The translations under genes and the position numbers were made by a program. Below the pieces are notes generated by a model. The model did not search any database and had not been told where the DNA came from. It worked only from the letters and a program-made list of their open reading frames with translations. A stretch of DNA of 64,000 bases from an uncultured Lachnospiraceae bacterium (GTDB lineage: Bacteria > Bacillota > Clostridia > Lachnospirales > Lachnospiraceae): contig CAJTYM010000008.1 in the NCBI GenBank assembly GCA_910583835.1, forward strand, positions 1 to 64,000, in the 5' to 3' direction. Of the stretch, positions 9,635-17,260 are shown piece after piece (the stretch's first letter is position 1; every line of letters begins with the position of its first letter).

Positions 9635-10972
9635 ATGGATTTATTCGAGTATATGCGGGAACAGAACCAGGAAAAGGAATCGCCGCTTGCCAGCCGGCTG
9701 CGTCCGGCTAAATTAGAAGAAGTAGCAGGACAGCAGCATATTATAGGAAAAGATAAATTGTTATACCGTGCCATTATGGCAGACAAACTCAGCTCTATTA
9801 TTTTCTATGGACCTCCCGGTACGGGCAAAACTACGTTGGCGAAAGTAATTGCCAATACGACCAGCGCAGAATTTATGCAGATTAATGCCACTGCAGCAGG
9901 CAAGAAAGATATGGAAAATGTCGTGCAGCAGGCGAAAGACAATCAGGGCATGTATGGGAAAAAAACAATACTGTTTATCGATGAGATTCATCGGTTTAAT
10001 AAAGGACAGCAAGATTATTTGCTGCCCTTTGTGGAGGATGGGACCATTATCCTGATTGGCGCGACTACGGAGAATCCTTACTTTGAGGTCAATAACGCGC
10101 TGTTATCCCGCTCCGTGGTGTTTGAACTGAAGCCGCTTGCCAAAGAAGATATCCGCAGTATCCTCTTGCGCGCGCTGACAGATAAGGAAAAGGGCATGGG
10201 CTCTTACCATGCAGAGATAGAGGAAGAAGCATTGGAGTTTCTGGCAGATGTGGCAAATGGGGATGCCAGGGCAGCCCTCACTGCCGTGGAACTGGGCGTA
10301 CTGACAACTCCGCGCGCGGAAGATGGGAAGATTCACATTACGCTGGCAGTGGCGTCTGAATGTATCCAGAAGCGGGCAGTGCGTTATGATAAGAGTGGGG
10401 ATAACCATTATGATACGGTATCTGCGTTTATCAAAAGCATGCGGGGCTCAGACCCGGATGCAGCGGTGTATTATCTGGCGAGGATGCTCTATGCCGGGGA
10501 AGATATCAGATTCATTGCCAGGAGGATTATGATTTGTGCAGCCGAGGATGTAGGAAATGCAGACCCGCAGGCTTTGACCGTGGCAGTCAGCGCAGCCCAG
10601 GCGGTTGAGCGTATCGGTATGCCGGAAGCGCAGATAATATTGTCCCAGGCGGTCACTTATATAGCATGTGCGCCTAAGAGCAACGCGGCCTGTCTGGCAG
10701 TTGGGCGTGCCATGGAAGCGGTCAGGGATACGCAGACCTCACAGATTCCGGTACATTTAATGGATTCCCACTATCGGGGCGCGGGAAAACTTGGACATGG
10801 CGCGGGCTATCAGTACGCGCACGATTATCCTCACCATTATGTAAAACAGCAGTATCTGCCGGACAGCGTTGCCGATGCCAAATTTTATGAGCCCACAGAA
10901 AATGGCTATGAGAAGCAAATCAAGTCTCATCTGGCTTTTTTGAGAAAGTCCGCGACAGACGGACAGATGTAA
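9635..10972 (+). CDS. rarA: RarA/MgsA-type AAA+ ATPase (first copy)
   Basis: Replication-associated recombination ATPase related to clamp loaders and acting at stalled forks, 445 residues. Walker A GPPGTGKTT, Walker B LFIDEIHRF, the sensor ATTENP segment and the C-terminal MgsA tetramerisation region (from about residue 260 with RGSDPDAAVYYLARML) are all present. The start follows GGAGG with good spacing. Unlike the second copy at 35.2 kb, its N-terminus reads MDLFEYMREQ and does not carry a full beta-clamp pentapeptide. It follows the deacetylase gene by 42 bases, so the two may share a transcript. Function is taken from E. coli RarA and yeast Mgs1. Confidence 0.92.
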   Translation: MDLFEYMREQNQEKESPLASRLRPAKLEEVAGQQHIIGKDKLLYRAIMADKLSSIIFYGPPGTGKTTLAKVIANTTSAEFMQINATAAGKKDMENVVQQAKDNQGMYGKKTILFIDEIHRFNKGQQDYLLPFVEDGTIILIGATTENPYFEVNNALLSRSVVFELKPLAKEDIRSILLRALTDKEKGMGSYHAEIEEEALEFLADVANGDARAALTAVELGVLTTPRAEDGKIHITLAVASECIQKRAVRYDKSGDNHYDTVSAFIKSMRGSDPDAAVYYLARMLYAGEDIRFIARRIMICAAEDVGNADPQALTVAVSAAQAVERIGMPEAQIILSQAVTYIACAPKSNAACLAVGRAMEAVRDTQTSQIPVHLMDSHYRGAGKLGHGAGYQYAHDYPHHYVKQQYLPDSVADAKFYEPTENGYEKQIKSHLAFLRKSATDGQM

Positions 10973-10990
10973 ATTTATCGAAGAAAATAC

Positions 10991-11019
10991 TTTACAATCC
11001 CCTGCCAATAGTGCATAAT
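10991..11019 (+). promoter_or_regulatory. Putative sigma-A promoter upstream of the repeat array
   Basis: TTTACA (10991-10996), 17-base spacer, CATAAT (11014-11019), starting 18 bases after the rarA stop. If used, the whole 68-bp repeat array is transcribed as a leader of about 380 nt ahead of the aminotransferase gene. Confidence 0.45.
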
Positions 11020-11041
11020 ATGGCAAGAGACTATGAGCAGT

Positions 11042-11100
11042 GCCAATCCTGCCAGGGACGGATTGGCTGCTTGCAGCCAAATGCGAACAAGGCAGGATTG
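11042..11100 (+). repeat. Overlapping alternative hairpins ahead of the tandem array
   Basis: GCCAATCC (11042-11049) can pair with GGATTGGC (11060-11067); TTGGCTGC (11063-11070) can pair with GCAGCCAA (11073-11080); CAATCCTGCC (11044-11053) can pair with GGCAGGATTG (11091-11100). The pairings share bases and so exclude one another. The block resembles a diverged unit of the following array. Confidence 0.5.
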
Positions 11101-11108
11101 ATAGGGCG

Positions 11109-11370
11109 ACTGCCCGACAACGAGAAAACCGAAGGTTTTCGAGTGTGCACTGCGGATAGGAAGTCAATCTTGTGGGACTGCCCAACAACGAGAAAACCGA
11201 AGGTTTTCGAGTGGGCACTGCGGATAGGAAGCCAGTCCTGCGGAACTGCCCGACAACGAGAAAACCGAAGGTTTTCGAGTGTGCACTGCGGATAGGAAGC
11301 CAATCTTGCGGGACAGCCCAACAACGAGAAAACTGAAGGTTTTCGAGTGGGCACTGCGGATTGGAAGTCA
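11109..11370 (+). repeat. Four tandem 68-bp hairpin repeats
   Basis: Unit starts (the CCC of GCCC) fall at 11113, 11181, 11249 and 11317, exactly 68 bases apart; the last unit is partial. Each unit contains GAAAACC-GAA-GGTTTTC, a 7-bp stem with a three-base loop (in the fourth unit a C-to-T change weakens one pair). An outer GCCC...GGGC pairing appears in units two and four, where the right flank reads GTGGGCAC; units one and three read GTGTGCAC. The region between rarA and the aminotransferase gene (10973-11407) holds no convincing gene. Because 68 is not a multiple of three, the array is not built as a protein repeat. It is probably a structured leader or a non-autonomous repeat family. Confidence 0.85.
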
Positions 11371-11407
11371 AAGTGAAAGAAAAACAGAACTTCAGGAGGA
11401 TGAAACT

Positions 11408-12706
11408 ATGCAGTCATTTCAGGAAATGAGCAAGGAAGAATTATTACAGGAAAAGGAAGGGCTTACGGCAATTTACCAGAAATATGCAGAAAGTGGATTG
11501 AAGCTGGATATGTCCAGGGGAAAGCCTTCTATGGAGCAGTTGGATATATCGATGGGCATGATGGACGTATTGAATGGCAATACGGATTTAAAATGCGAGG
11601 ACGGTACAGACTGCCGTAATTATGGCGTGTTGGATGGAATACGTGAAGCGAAGGTGCTTCTGGGCGATATGATTGAGTGCCATCCTGATAACATTATTAT
11701 CTATGGCAATTCCAGCTTAAATGTCATGTACGATACGATTTCCCGTTCCATGACCCACGGCGTGATGGGCAGTACGCCCTGGTGTAAACTGGATAAAGTG
11801 AAATTTTTATGTCCGGTTCCAGGATACGACAGGCATTTTACAATAACGGAATATTTTGGCATTGAAATGATCAATGTGCCCATGCTGCCTACTGGTCCCG
11901 ACATGGATATGGTGGAGGATCTTGTAAGCAAGGACGATGCCATCAAGGGAATCTGGTGCGTGCCCAAGTATTCCAATCCGCAGGGAATCACTTATTCAGA
12001 TGAGACGGTGCGCCGTTTTGCGCGGCTCAAACCGGCGGCAGAAGATTTCCGTATTTATTGGGACAATGCTTATGGCGTACACCATCTGTACGATATCGAT
12101 CAGGATAATCTGGTGGAAATCCTTGCCGAGTGCAAACGTGCCGGCAATCCTGATATGGTATATAAATTCTGCTCTACTTCCAAAATCAGTTTTCCAGGTT
12201 CCGGCGTGGCGGCAATCGCAACCTCCGAAAATAACCTGGTGGATATCCGCAAGCAGCTGCAGGTGCAGACCATTGGGCATGATAAGGTAAATCAGCTGCG
12301 CCATGTGAGGTTTTTTAAGGATATCTATGGAATGACGGAGCATATGAGGAAACATGCAGACATTTTAAGGCCTAAGTTTGAGATGGTAATTGACACATTT
12401 GAGAGGGAACTGGCCGGCAGGGATGCCGGAAGCTGGGTTGCACCTAAGGGAGGATATTTCATAGCTTTTGAGGCCATGGAAGGATGTGCCAAGGCGATTG
12501 TGGCAAAAGCGAAGGAAGCCGGTGTCACCATGACGCCTGCCGGGGCTCCCTATCCGTATGGAAAAGACCCCAAGGATTCAACCATCCGTATTGCACCGAC
12601 ATATCCGACATTGGAAGAACTGAAGATAGCAACTGACATTTTTGTTACTTGTGTGAAATTAGTTACGATAGATAAGGTCTTGGAGGGCAAGGCAGACACC
12701 CACTAG
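11408..12706 (+). CDS. PLP-dependent aminotransferase (MocR/aspartate type)
   Basis: Cytoplasmic fold-type I aminotransferase, 432 residues from the ATG at 11408, which follows CAGGAGG by about 8 bases. A longer frame starts inside the 68-bp repeats and is rejected. The N-terminal SRGKPSMEQLD and the internal NYGVLDGIREAK resemble the group annotated as aspartate or alanine-glyoxylate aminotransferase (Aminotran_MocR domain, AspT-like of actinobacteria). The PLP-binding lysine is K259 in CSTSKISFPGSG, and an upstream W-D-N-A-Y segment supplies the Asp that contacts the pyridine nitrogen. The substrate is probably aspartate or a related amino acid, by family only. A hairpin GACACCC...GGGTGTC spans its stop codon. 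Confidence 0.85.
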   Translation: MQSFQEMSKEELLQEKEGLTAIYQKYAESGLKLDMSRGKPSMEQLDISMGMMDVLNGNTDLKCEDGTDCRNYGVLDGIREAKVLLGDMIECHPDNIIIYGNSSLNVMYDTISRSMTHGVMGSTPWCKLDKVKFLCPVPGYDRHFTITEYFGIEMINVPMLPTGPDMDMVEDLVSKDDAIKGIWCVPKYSNPQGITYSDETVRRFARLKPAAEDFRIYWDNAYGVHHLYDIDQDNLVEILAECKRAGNPDMVYKFCSTSKISFPGSGVAAIATSENNLVDIRKQLQVQTIGHDKVNQLRHVRFFKDIYGMTEHMRKHADILRPKFEMVIDTFERELAGRDAGSWVAPKGGYFIAFEAMEGCAKAIVAKAKEAGVTMTPAGAPYPYGKDPKDSTIRIAPTYPTLEELKIATDIFVTCVKLVTIDKVLEGKADTH

Positions 12707-12749
12707 TCTGCGATAGGGTGTCAGACGAGGAAGAAAGGAAACAATCATT

Positions 12750-13394
12750 ATGGATGCTGCAGACAGGTTTAATGAAGGTGTGGATAGCTGGGAAACTGTA
12801 ATATTTCTCTACAATTCCGCTTTAAAGGAAGTGGGGACGAAGCTTGAGATTTTAAATGACGAGTTCCGCCATATACACAATTATAATCCCATTGAATATA
12901 TCAAATCCAGAATCAAGACGCCCGAGAGCATTGTCAAAAAGCTCAAGAGGAACCATTATGAGAGCACGATTGAGAATATGGTCAACCATGTGAATGATAT
13001 TGCGGGGATTCGGCTGGTATGTTCGTTTACATCGGATATTTACCGGCTGGCGGAAATGATTGGCAGGCAGAATGACCTTACGGTGGTCTCTGTCAAGGAT
13101 TATATTAAAAATCCCAAAGACAGCGGTTACAAGAGTTACCATATGCTGGTGACTGTGCCTATTTTCCTGACCGACCGTGTGATAGACACGCGAGTGGAGA
13201 TTCAGATTCGCACGATTGCCATGGATTTCTGGGCGAGTCTTGAACATAAGATATATTACAAATTTGAAGGGGATGCTCCGGAATACATCAGCCGGGATTT
13301 GCGTGAATGCGCTGGTATTGTATCTATGCTGGACGCCAAGATGCTTTCCCTGAATGAAGCGATTTTACAGGCCAAAGAAGAACAAGAGGAATAA
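12750..13394 (+). CDS. relQ: Small alarmone synthetase (RelQ/YjbM type)
   Basis: Cytoplasmic (p)ppGpp synthetase consisting of the synthetase domain alone, 214 residues. RIKTPESIVKKLKR, the NDIAGIRLVCSF strand, the DSGYKSYHM substrate-binding loop and VEIQIRTIAMDFWASLEHK are the conserved RelA_SpoT landmarks; there is no HD hydrolase, TGS or ACT domain. Length and motifs match RelQ of Bacillus and Enterococcus. It starts with ATG after AAAGGAAA. It is first in a closely spaced run with the MBL-fold gene (7-base gap), the O-ligase-like gene and the ThrE pair, so alarmone synthesis may be co-transcribed with envelope and export genes. Confidence 0.92.
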   Translation: MDAADRFNEGVDSWETVIFLYNSALKEVGTKLEILNDEFRHIHNYNPIEYIKSRIKTPESIVKKLKRNHYESTIENMVNHVNDIAGIRLVCSFTSDIYRLAEMIGRQNDLTVVSVKDYIKNPKDSGYKSYHMLVTVPIFLTDRVIDTRVEIQIRTIAMDFWASLEHKIYYKFEGDAPEYISRDLRECAGIVSMLDAKMLSLNEAILQAKEEQEE

Positions 13395-13401
13395 CAGGAA
13401 T

Positions 13402-14244
13402 ATGAAAGTAAGTATTTTAACAGACAACATGGTATATAAGCGGGGATTTCTGGGCGAACATGGCATGTCCCTGCTGATTGATACCGGAGAGAAAAGATAT
13501 CTTTTTGATACCGGGCAGAGCCGGGTATTTTTACATAACGCGGCTAGGCTTGGGATTGATTTGAAGAATCTGGACGGCGTTATCCTGAGCCATGGGCATT
13601 ATGACCACTGCGGCGGCATGGAGCACTGGCAGGAATTGGGAAAGGTGCCCATCTATATTCAGGAGAAAGCTTTTGAGCAGAAATATGTAGAGAATTCCAG
13701 GAGCAAAGAACTGCGCTATATAGGACTGGAAAATAAAGGGGACTGGCAGGAAAAGGCGGATATCCGCAAGCTTTCAGGCGGAGGAACACAGATTGCAGAA
13801 GGCGTGTATCTGCTCTCAGAGATTCCCTATACCAATGATTTTGAGCCGTTATCAGGCTGTTTTTGGAAAACGAATCTGCAGTATCCAGGGCATGAACTGA
13901 TTGTAGATGCAATGGAAGATGAGCAGCTCTTGGTGATAGAGAAACCGGAGGGGCTGTGCATCTTTGCGGGTTGTGCCCATGTAGGGATAATCAACTGCCT
14001 GCACTATGTGCAGACGGTGTTTCCTGACAGCCATATCCATTTTCTCGCTGCTGGGATGCACCTTAAGGGCTGCGATGCCAAACGCTTGGAGATGACAATC
14101 TCCGCCTTGAAAGGACAAGGGGTTGATTTGGTGCTGCCACTGCATTGTACCGGTATGCGTGCCATAGCAGCGATGCGGGAGGCTCTTGGCAGCGCCTGCA
14201 TTTTGCCGGAGGCTGGAAAAGAGATACAAGTATATGGAGGATAA
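13402..14244 (+). CDS. MBL-fold metallohydrolase (COG1237-like)
   Basis: Predicted cytoplasmic two-metal hydrolase of the metallo-beta-lactamase fold, 280 residues from the ATG at 13402, seven bases after the relQ stop. An in-frame ATG at 13354 lies inside relQ and is not used. The metal motif S-H-G-H-Y-D-H gives H64, H66, D68 and H69; further ligands are suggested by GCAHVGIINC and the LHCTG segment. The overall layout matches the group annotated as dihydropterin ribofuranosylaminobenzene phosphate synthase-like (COG1237). Its bacterial substrate is unknown and that archaeal name should not be transferred as function. Confidence 0.85.
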   Translation: MKVSILTDNMVYKRGFLGEHGMSLLIDTGEKRYLFDTGQSRVFLHNAARLGIDLKNLDGVILSHGHYDHCGGMEHWQELGKVPIYIQEKAFEQKYVENSRSKELRYIGLENKGDWQEKADIRKLSGGGTQIAEGVYLLSEIPYTNDFEPLSGCFWKTNLQYPGHELIVDAMEDEQLLVIEKPEGLCIFAGCAHVGIINCLHYVQTVFPDSHIHFLAAGMHLKGCDAKRLEMTISALKGQGVDLVLPLHCTGMRAIAAMREALGSACILPEAGKEIQVYGG

Positions 14245-14245
14245 C

Positions 14246-15907
14246 ATGAAGCAGAAGAAGAGCGTGATGTACATCTTTTTGGAAGGGGCAGCGGCGCTGG
14301 CTGTGTTATTGATGGTAGGGATTTTCCCCCTGTATTATCAGGATAATTATATTGACATGTCCAATGCCAAGCTTAATTTTTTTCGTATATGTTCTGTTGG
14401 ATTGATTTTGGCATTTATCCTGTTTTCCTGTATGGACCGTCTGATGCAGTATAAAGGATCCATGCAGCAGAAGAATAAAAAGCACAAGAAAAAAGTGCAG
14501 GCCCAAAGCCAGCAGAAGTCGCAGGCAGACAAGGGCGAAGCGCTGAGAGAGTGGCTTGGCAGCATCTCAGTGACGACCTGGTTTGCCGTTATCTTAGCGG
14601 CAGGAATATTGATTGCCACAGTTTTTTCCGCAAATCCGCAGGAATCCTGGCAAGGGCTGGAAGGCAGGAAGCTGGGGGCAATAGTATGGCTGCTCTGTAT
14701 TGCCATGTACTTGATTCTTGGGAGATATTTAAAGCTTGGCAAGTGGACGGCATGGGTATTTTTAGCTGCCAATATTGTAGTATGCCTGCTTGCTTCCCTG
14801 AATTTCTGGGGGATTGATCCCTTAAAAATGTATGAAAACCTTGCAGCGGAACAGTATGGAAGTTTTATCAGTACCATCGGCAATGTCAATGCCTGTTCCA
14901 GTTATCTCTGTATGACGATACCGGCAGGGATAGCGCTGTATGCTGTGGCAAAGGATAAATACCTGCGGGCAGCCTCAGGTGTATTTCTGATTTTGGCATT
15001 TTATGCAGGCTACTGTGCCCACAGTGAGAGTTTTTTGCTGGGATGTGGAGTATCGTTTTTGGTACTGTTATGGTTTTCTTTGCGCAATCATGAGCGGATG
15101 CTGCGGTTGCTGGAAATCTGCGGTTTTTTATGGATTGCCAGTGTTGTAATGAAAGTGATGATCCTCATTGCAGGAACTACGGAATTTTTCAGTTACATGT
15201 ACGTGCTTTTAAGAAAAGATAAGCTTCAGTATGGATTGCTGCTCAATGGATATTTGCTGGCAGCGGAGGGAATACTGCTTGCAGGAGCTTTATTCTTTGT
15301 TTGGAACAGGAAGAAATCAGGGAAGGAATTGCCATATGACCTGATAAAGAAAATTGTTTTTATTATCGTAGCAGTTGTGGCAGCTATCGTGATTGTGGCT
15401 GTCATCGCTGCCAATCTGAAGCAGTCTGCCTGGGAGGGCGCGCTGTCCGCGCTGGAACGTTTGCGGCTGCAGGATTCCTGGGGAAGCAGCCGGGGTTATA
15501 TCTGGCGCATGACCGTGGCAGCATGGCTTGATTTGCCGCTCTGGGATAAGATTACCGGCTATGGTTTGAATTACTACCATATGTTTATCCAGCAGTACGG
15601 CGGAACGGCGGTTTCAGAATATTTTGAAGGTGCGCTGCTTGTGGATGCACATAATGAACTGCTGCAGATCCTGACTACAATGGGCGTAGTGGGAACAATT
15701 GGTTATTTCGGTCTATTGATTAGCACGATTGTGAAATCAGCAAAAAAGATTGCCCTCAGGCCGTCCTTGCTTCTTGGCATCATCGTAGTCTGCAGTTATA
15801 TGGCGCAGGGACTTGTCAACAATCCCACAGTGTTCCTCACTCCATACCTGTTTCTGATGCTGGGAATGATAAAGAGCATGGAGAAAACGGAAAATGTCGA
15901 AGAATAG
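14246..15907 (+). CDS. O-antigen ligase-like polytopic membrane protein
   Basis: Integral membrane protein, 553 residues from the ATG at 14246, which has GGAGG six bases upstream and immediately follows the MBL stop. It has about twelve hydrophobic segments, with a basic cytosolic stretch around residues 75-100 (rich in K and Q) and a large loop before the C-terminal TMs containing WGSSRGYIWRM and a VDAHNELLQ segment. The H-N-E pattern is typical of the Wzy_C/WaaL family. Members ligate or polymerise surface glycans. No glycosyltransferase genes are adjacent, so the acceptor is unknown. Its end overlaps the ThrE N-domain gene by 14 bases. Confidence 0.8.
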   Translation: MKQKKSVMYIFLEGAAALAVLLMVGIFPLYYQDNYIDMSNAKLNFFRICSVGLILAFILFSCMDRLMQYKGSMQQKNKKHKKKVQAQSQQKSQADKGEALREWLGSISVTTWFAVILAAGILIATVFSANPQESWQGLEGRKLGAIVWLLCIAMYLILGRYLKLGKWTAWVFLAANIVVCLLASLNFWGIDPLKMYENLAAEQYGSFISTIGNVNACSSYLCMTIPAGIALYAVAKDKYLRAASGVFLILAFYAGYCAHSESFLLGCGVSFLVLLWFSLRNHERMLRLLEICGFLWIASVVMKVMILIAGTTEFFSYMYVLLRKDKLQYGLLLNGYLLAAEGILLAGALFFVWNRKKSGKELPYDLIKKIVFIIVAVVAAIVIVAVIAANLKQSAWEGALSALERLRLQDSWGSSRGYIWRMTVAAWLDLPLWDKITGYGLNYYHMFIQQYGGTAVSEYFEGALLVDAHNELLQILTTMGVVGTIGYFGLLISTIVKSAKKIALRPSLLLGIIVVCSYMAQGLVNNPTVFLTPYLFLMLGMIKSMEKTENVEE

Positions 15908-16724
15908 AACACAGGCACAAGGGCATGCCTCTGTGCGCAACATGCAGCACAACAATAAGTTGATATTGAACCTGGCGGTATCAATGGGGGAAGAATTGCT
16001 GAAAAACGGCGGTGAGATATACAGGGTGCAGGAGACGGTTGGCCGCGTGATGGAAGCATATGGTGTACAGGATTACCATGTTTTTGTCGTGACTAACGGA
16101 ATTTTTGCCACGGTAGATGAGCAGGAGGAAGAGGCGGGGAGCATGGTGAGGGATGTGCCTCTTGGCGATATCAATCTTGAGAAGATTGCGGGAATCAACC
16201 AGCTGTCCCGCGAAATCTGCCAGGGTTCCTTAAGCCTCAGGCAGGCGTATGAGCGGCTGGAGCAATGCAGGCGCGCGGCGCCGCTGAGAGATGTTTTCCT
16301 GGTGCTGGCATGTGGGATTGAGAGTGCAGGATTCTGTTTTCTTCTGGGCGGAACGCCTTTTGACAGTATCTTTTCCTTTCTTTTGGGTCTGTTGCTGCAG
16401 GCGTTTGTGGTGGCAGGGACGAAGAGAAATGTTTCCAAATTCCTGCTGAATATTTTGGGCAGCGCGCTGGTGACGGCAGGAAGCCTGGCGCTCTATGGGA
16501 TGGGGCTTAGCGTCCACTCTGACCGCATCATCATCGGCGGAATCATTGTCCTGATGCCGGGGGTGGCATTGGTTACCGGAATCCGTGATTTGTTTAATGG
16601 GGATTACCTGTCAGGCGGAATCCGGCTGATGGATGCGCTGCTGACCGGGATCTGCATTGCCGTTGGTGTGGGCGCTTCTGTCAAGATATTCCAACTGCTG
16701 GGAGGAGGTGCGTTGCCGATATGA
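15894..16724 (+). CDS. Threonine/serine exporter ThrE-like, N-terminal half
   Basis: Membrane protein, 276 residues: a soluble N-terminal domain (about 1-120) containing ELLKNGGEIYRVQETV and VTNGIFATV, then about five TM segments. This is the ThrE_1 half of the ThrE exporter, which in corynebacteria is a single 10-TM protein exporting threonine and serine. Here and in many Firmicutes it is split, the other half being the next gene, whose start overlaps this stop (ATGA). The soluble domain resembles a hydrolase-like fold in the family. The actual substrate is not shown. Confidence 0.87.
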   Translation: MSKNRTQAQGHASVRNMQHNNKLILNLAVSMGEELLKNGGEIYRVQETVGRVMEAYGVQDYHVFVVTNGIFATVDEQEEEAGSMVRDVPLGDINLEKIAGINQLSREICQGSLSLRQAYERLEQCRRAAPLRDVFLVLACGIESAGFCFLLGGTPFDSIFSFLLGLLLQAFVVAGTKRNVSKFLLNILGSALVTAGSLALYGMGLSVHSDRIIIGGIIVLMPGVALVTGIRDLFNGDYLSGGIRLMDALLTGICIAVGVGASVKIFQLLGGGALPI

Positions 16725-17182
16725 TTGTCCAGTTGTTAGTCGCGGTGATATCTACGCTGGCATTTGCCGTGCTTTTCCATGTACCCCGGCAGGAATATTT
16801 ATACTGCGCGGTGAACGGAGGGTTTGGCTGGATGGTTTATAAGTTCTGCCTTGGCTGTGGCATTGGAGTGCCTGTCTCATCCTTGTGGGCAACGCTTACC
16901 CTGACCCTGGTGGCGAGGGTTCTCTCCGCCTTGCGCAAAATGCCCAGTACGGTATTTCTGTTGGCGGGAATTTTTACGCTGGTGCCTGGCTCAGGCGTGT
17001 ACTATACGGCTTATTACCTTATTATGAATGAATTGTCCAAATGCACGGCGAAAGGCATCGAAACATTTAAGATTGCAGGTGCGATTGTCTTAGGGATTAT
17101 TTTCGGGCTTGCGCTGCCGCAGAGCTGGTTTAACCGTTTGGGCAGATTGACGGATAAAAAAGAAGCAGCTGGAAAAACTTGA
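16721..17182 (+). CDS. Threonine/serine exporter ThrE-like, C-terminal half
   Basis: Small membrane protein of 153 residues with five predicted TM segments, matching the ThrE_2 family. It overlaps the preceding half by four bases, so the two should be made in equal amounts as a two-subunit exporter. The segment IFTLVPGSGVYYTAYYLI is typical. The gene ends within the left arm region of a long terminator hairpin (17160-17202), so its last codons (EAAGKT) are encoded by the stem. Confidence 0.87.
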   Translation: MIVQLLVAVISTLAFAVLFHVPRQEYLYCAVNGGFGWMVYKFCLGCGIGVPVSSLWATLTLTLVARVLSALRKMPSTVFLLAGIFTLVPGSGVYYTAYYLIMNELSKCTAKGIETFKIAGAIVLGIIFGLALPQSWFNRLGRLTDKKEAAGKT

Positions 17183-17202
17183 TATTTTTCCGGCTGCTTC
17201 TT
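17160..17202. terminator. Bidirectional intrinsic terminator with 18-bp stem
   Basis: The left arm 17160-17177 pairs with the right arm 17185-17202 over 18 bp with one G-T pair; the loop is seven bases. T-rich tails exist on both strands (TTT after the stem on plus; an A run at 17156-17161 gives a U tract on minus). It ends the ThrE operon and the oppositely oriented GH13 gene. Confidence 0.85.
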
Positions 17203-17260
17203 TACATTCTGATATGCCTTTCTATTTCCAATTCTTCGAGATGGATGTTGCTGTGGATAG

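Noticed and set aside
11109..11370. CRISPR array
   Set aside because: The whole 68-bp unit repeats, including what would be spacers, and no cas genes are near.
10757..11371. Open frames on both strands through the 68-bp repeats (up to about 200 codons, e.g. with repeated LENLRFSRC-like peptides)
   Set aside because: They arise from the repeat period and lack ribosome sites; the unit length is not a multiple of three and several frames stay open at once.
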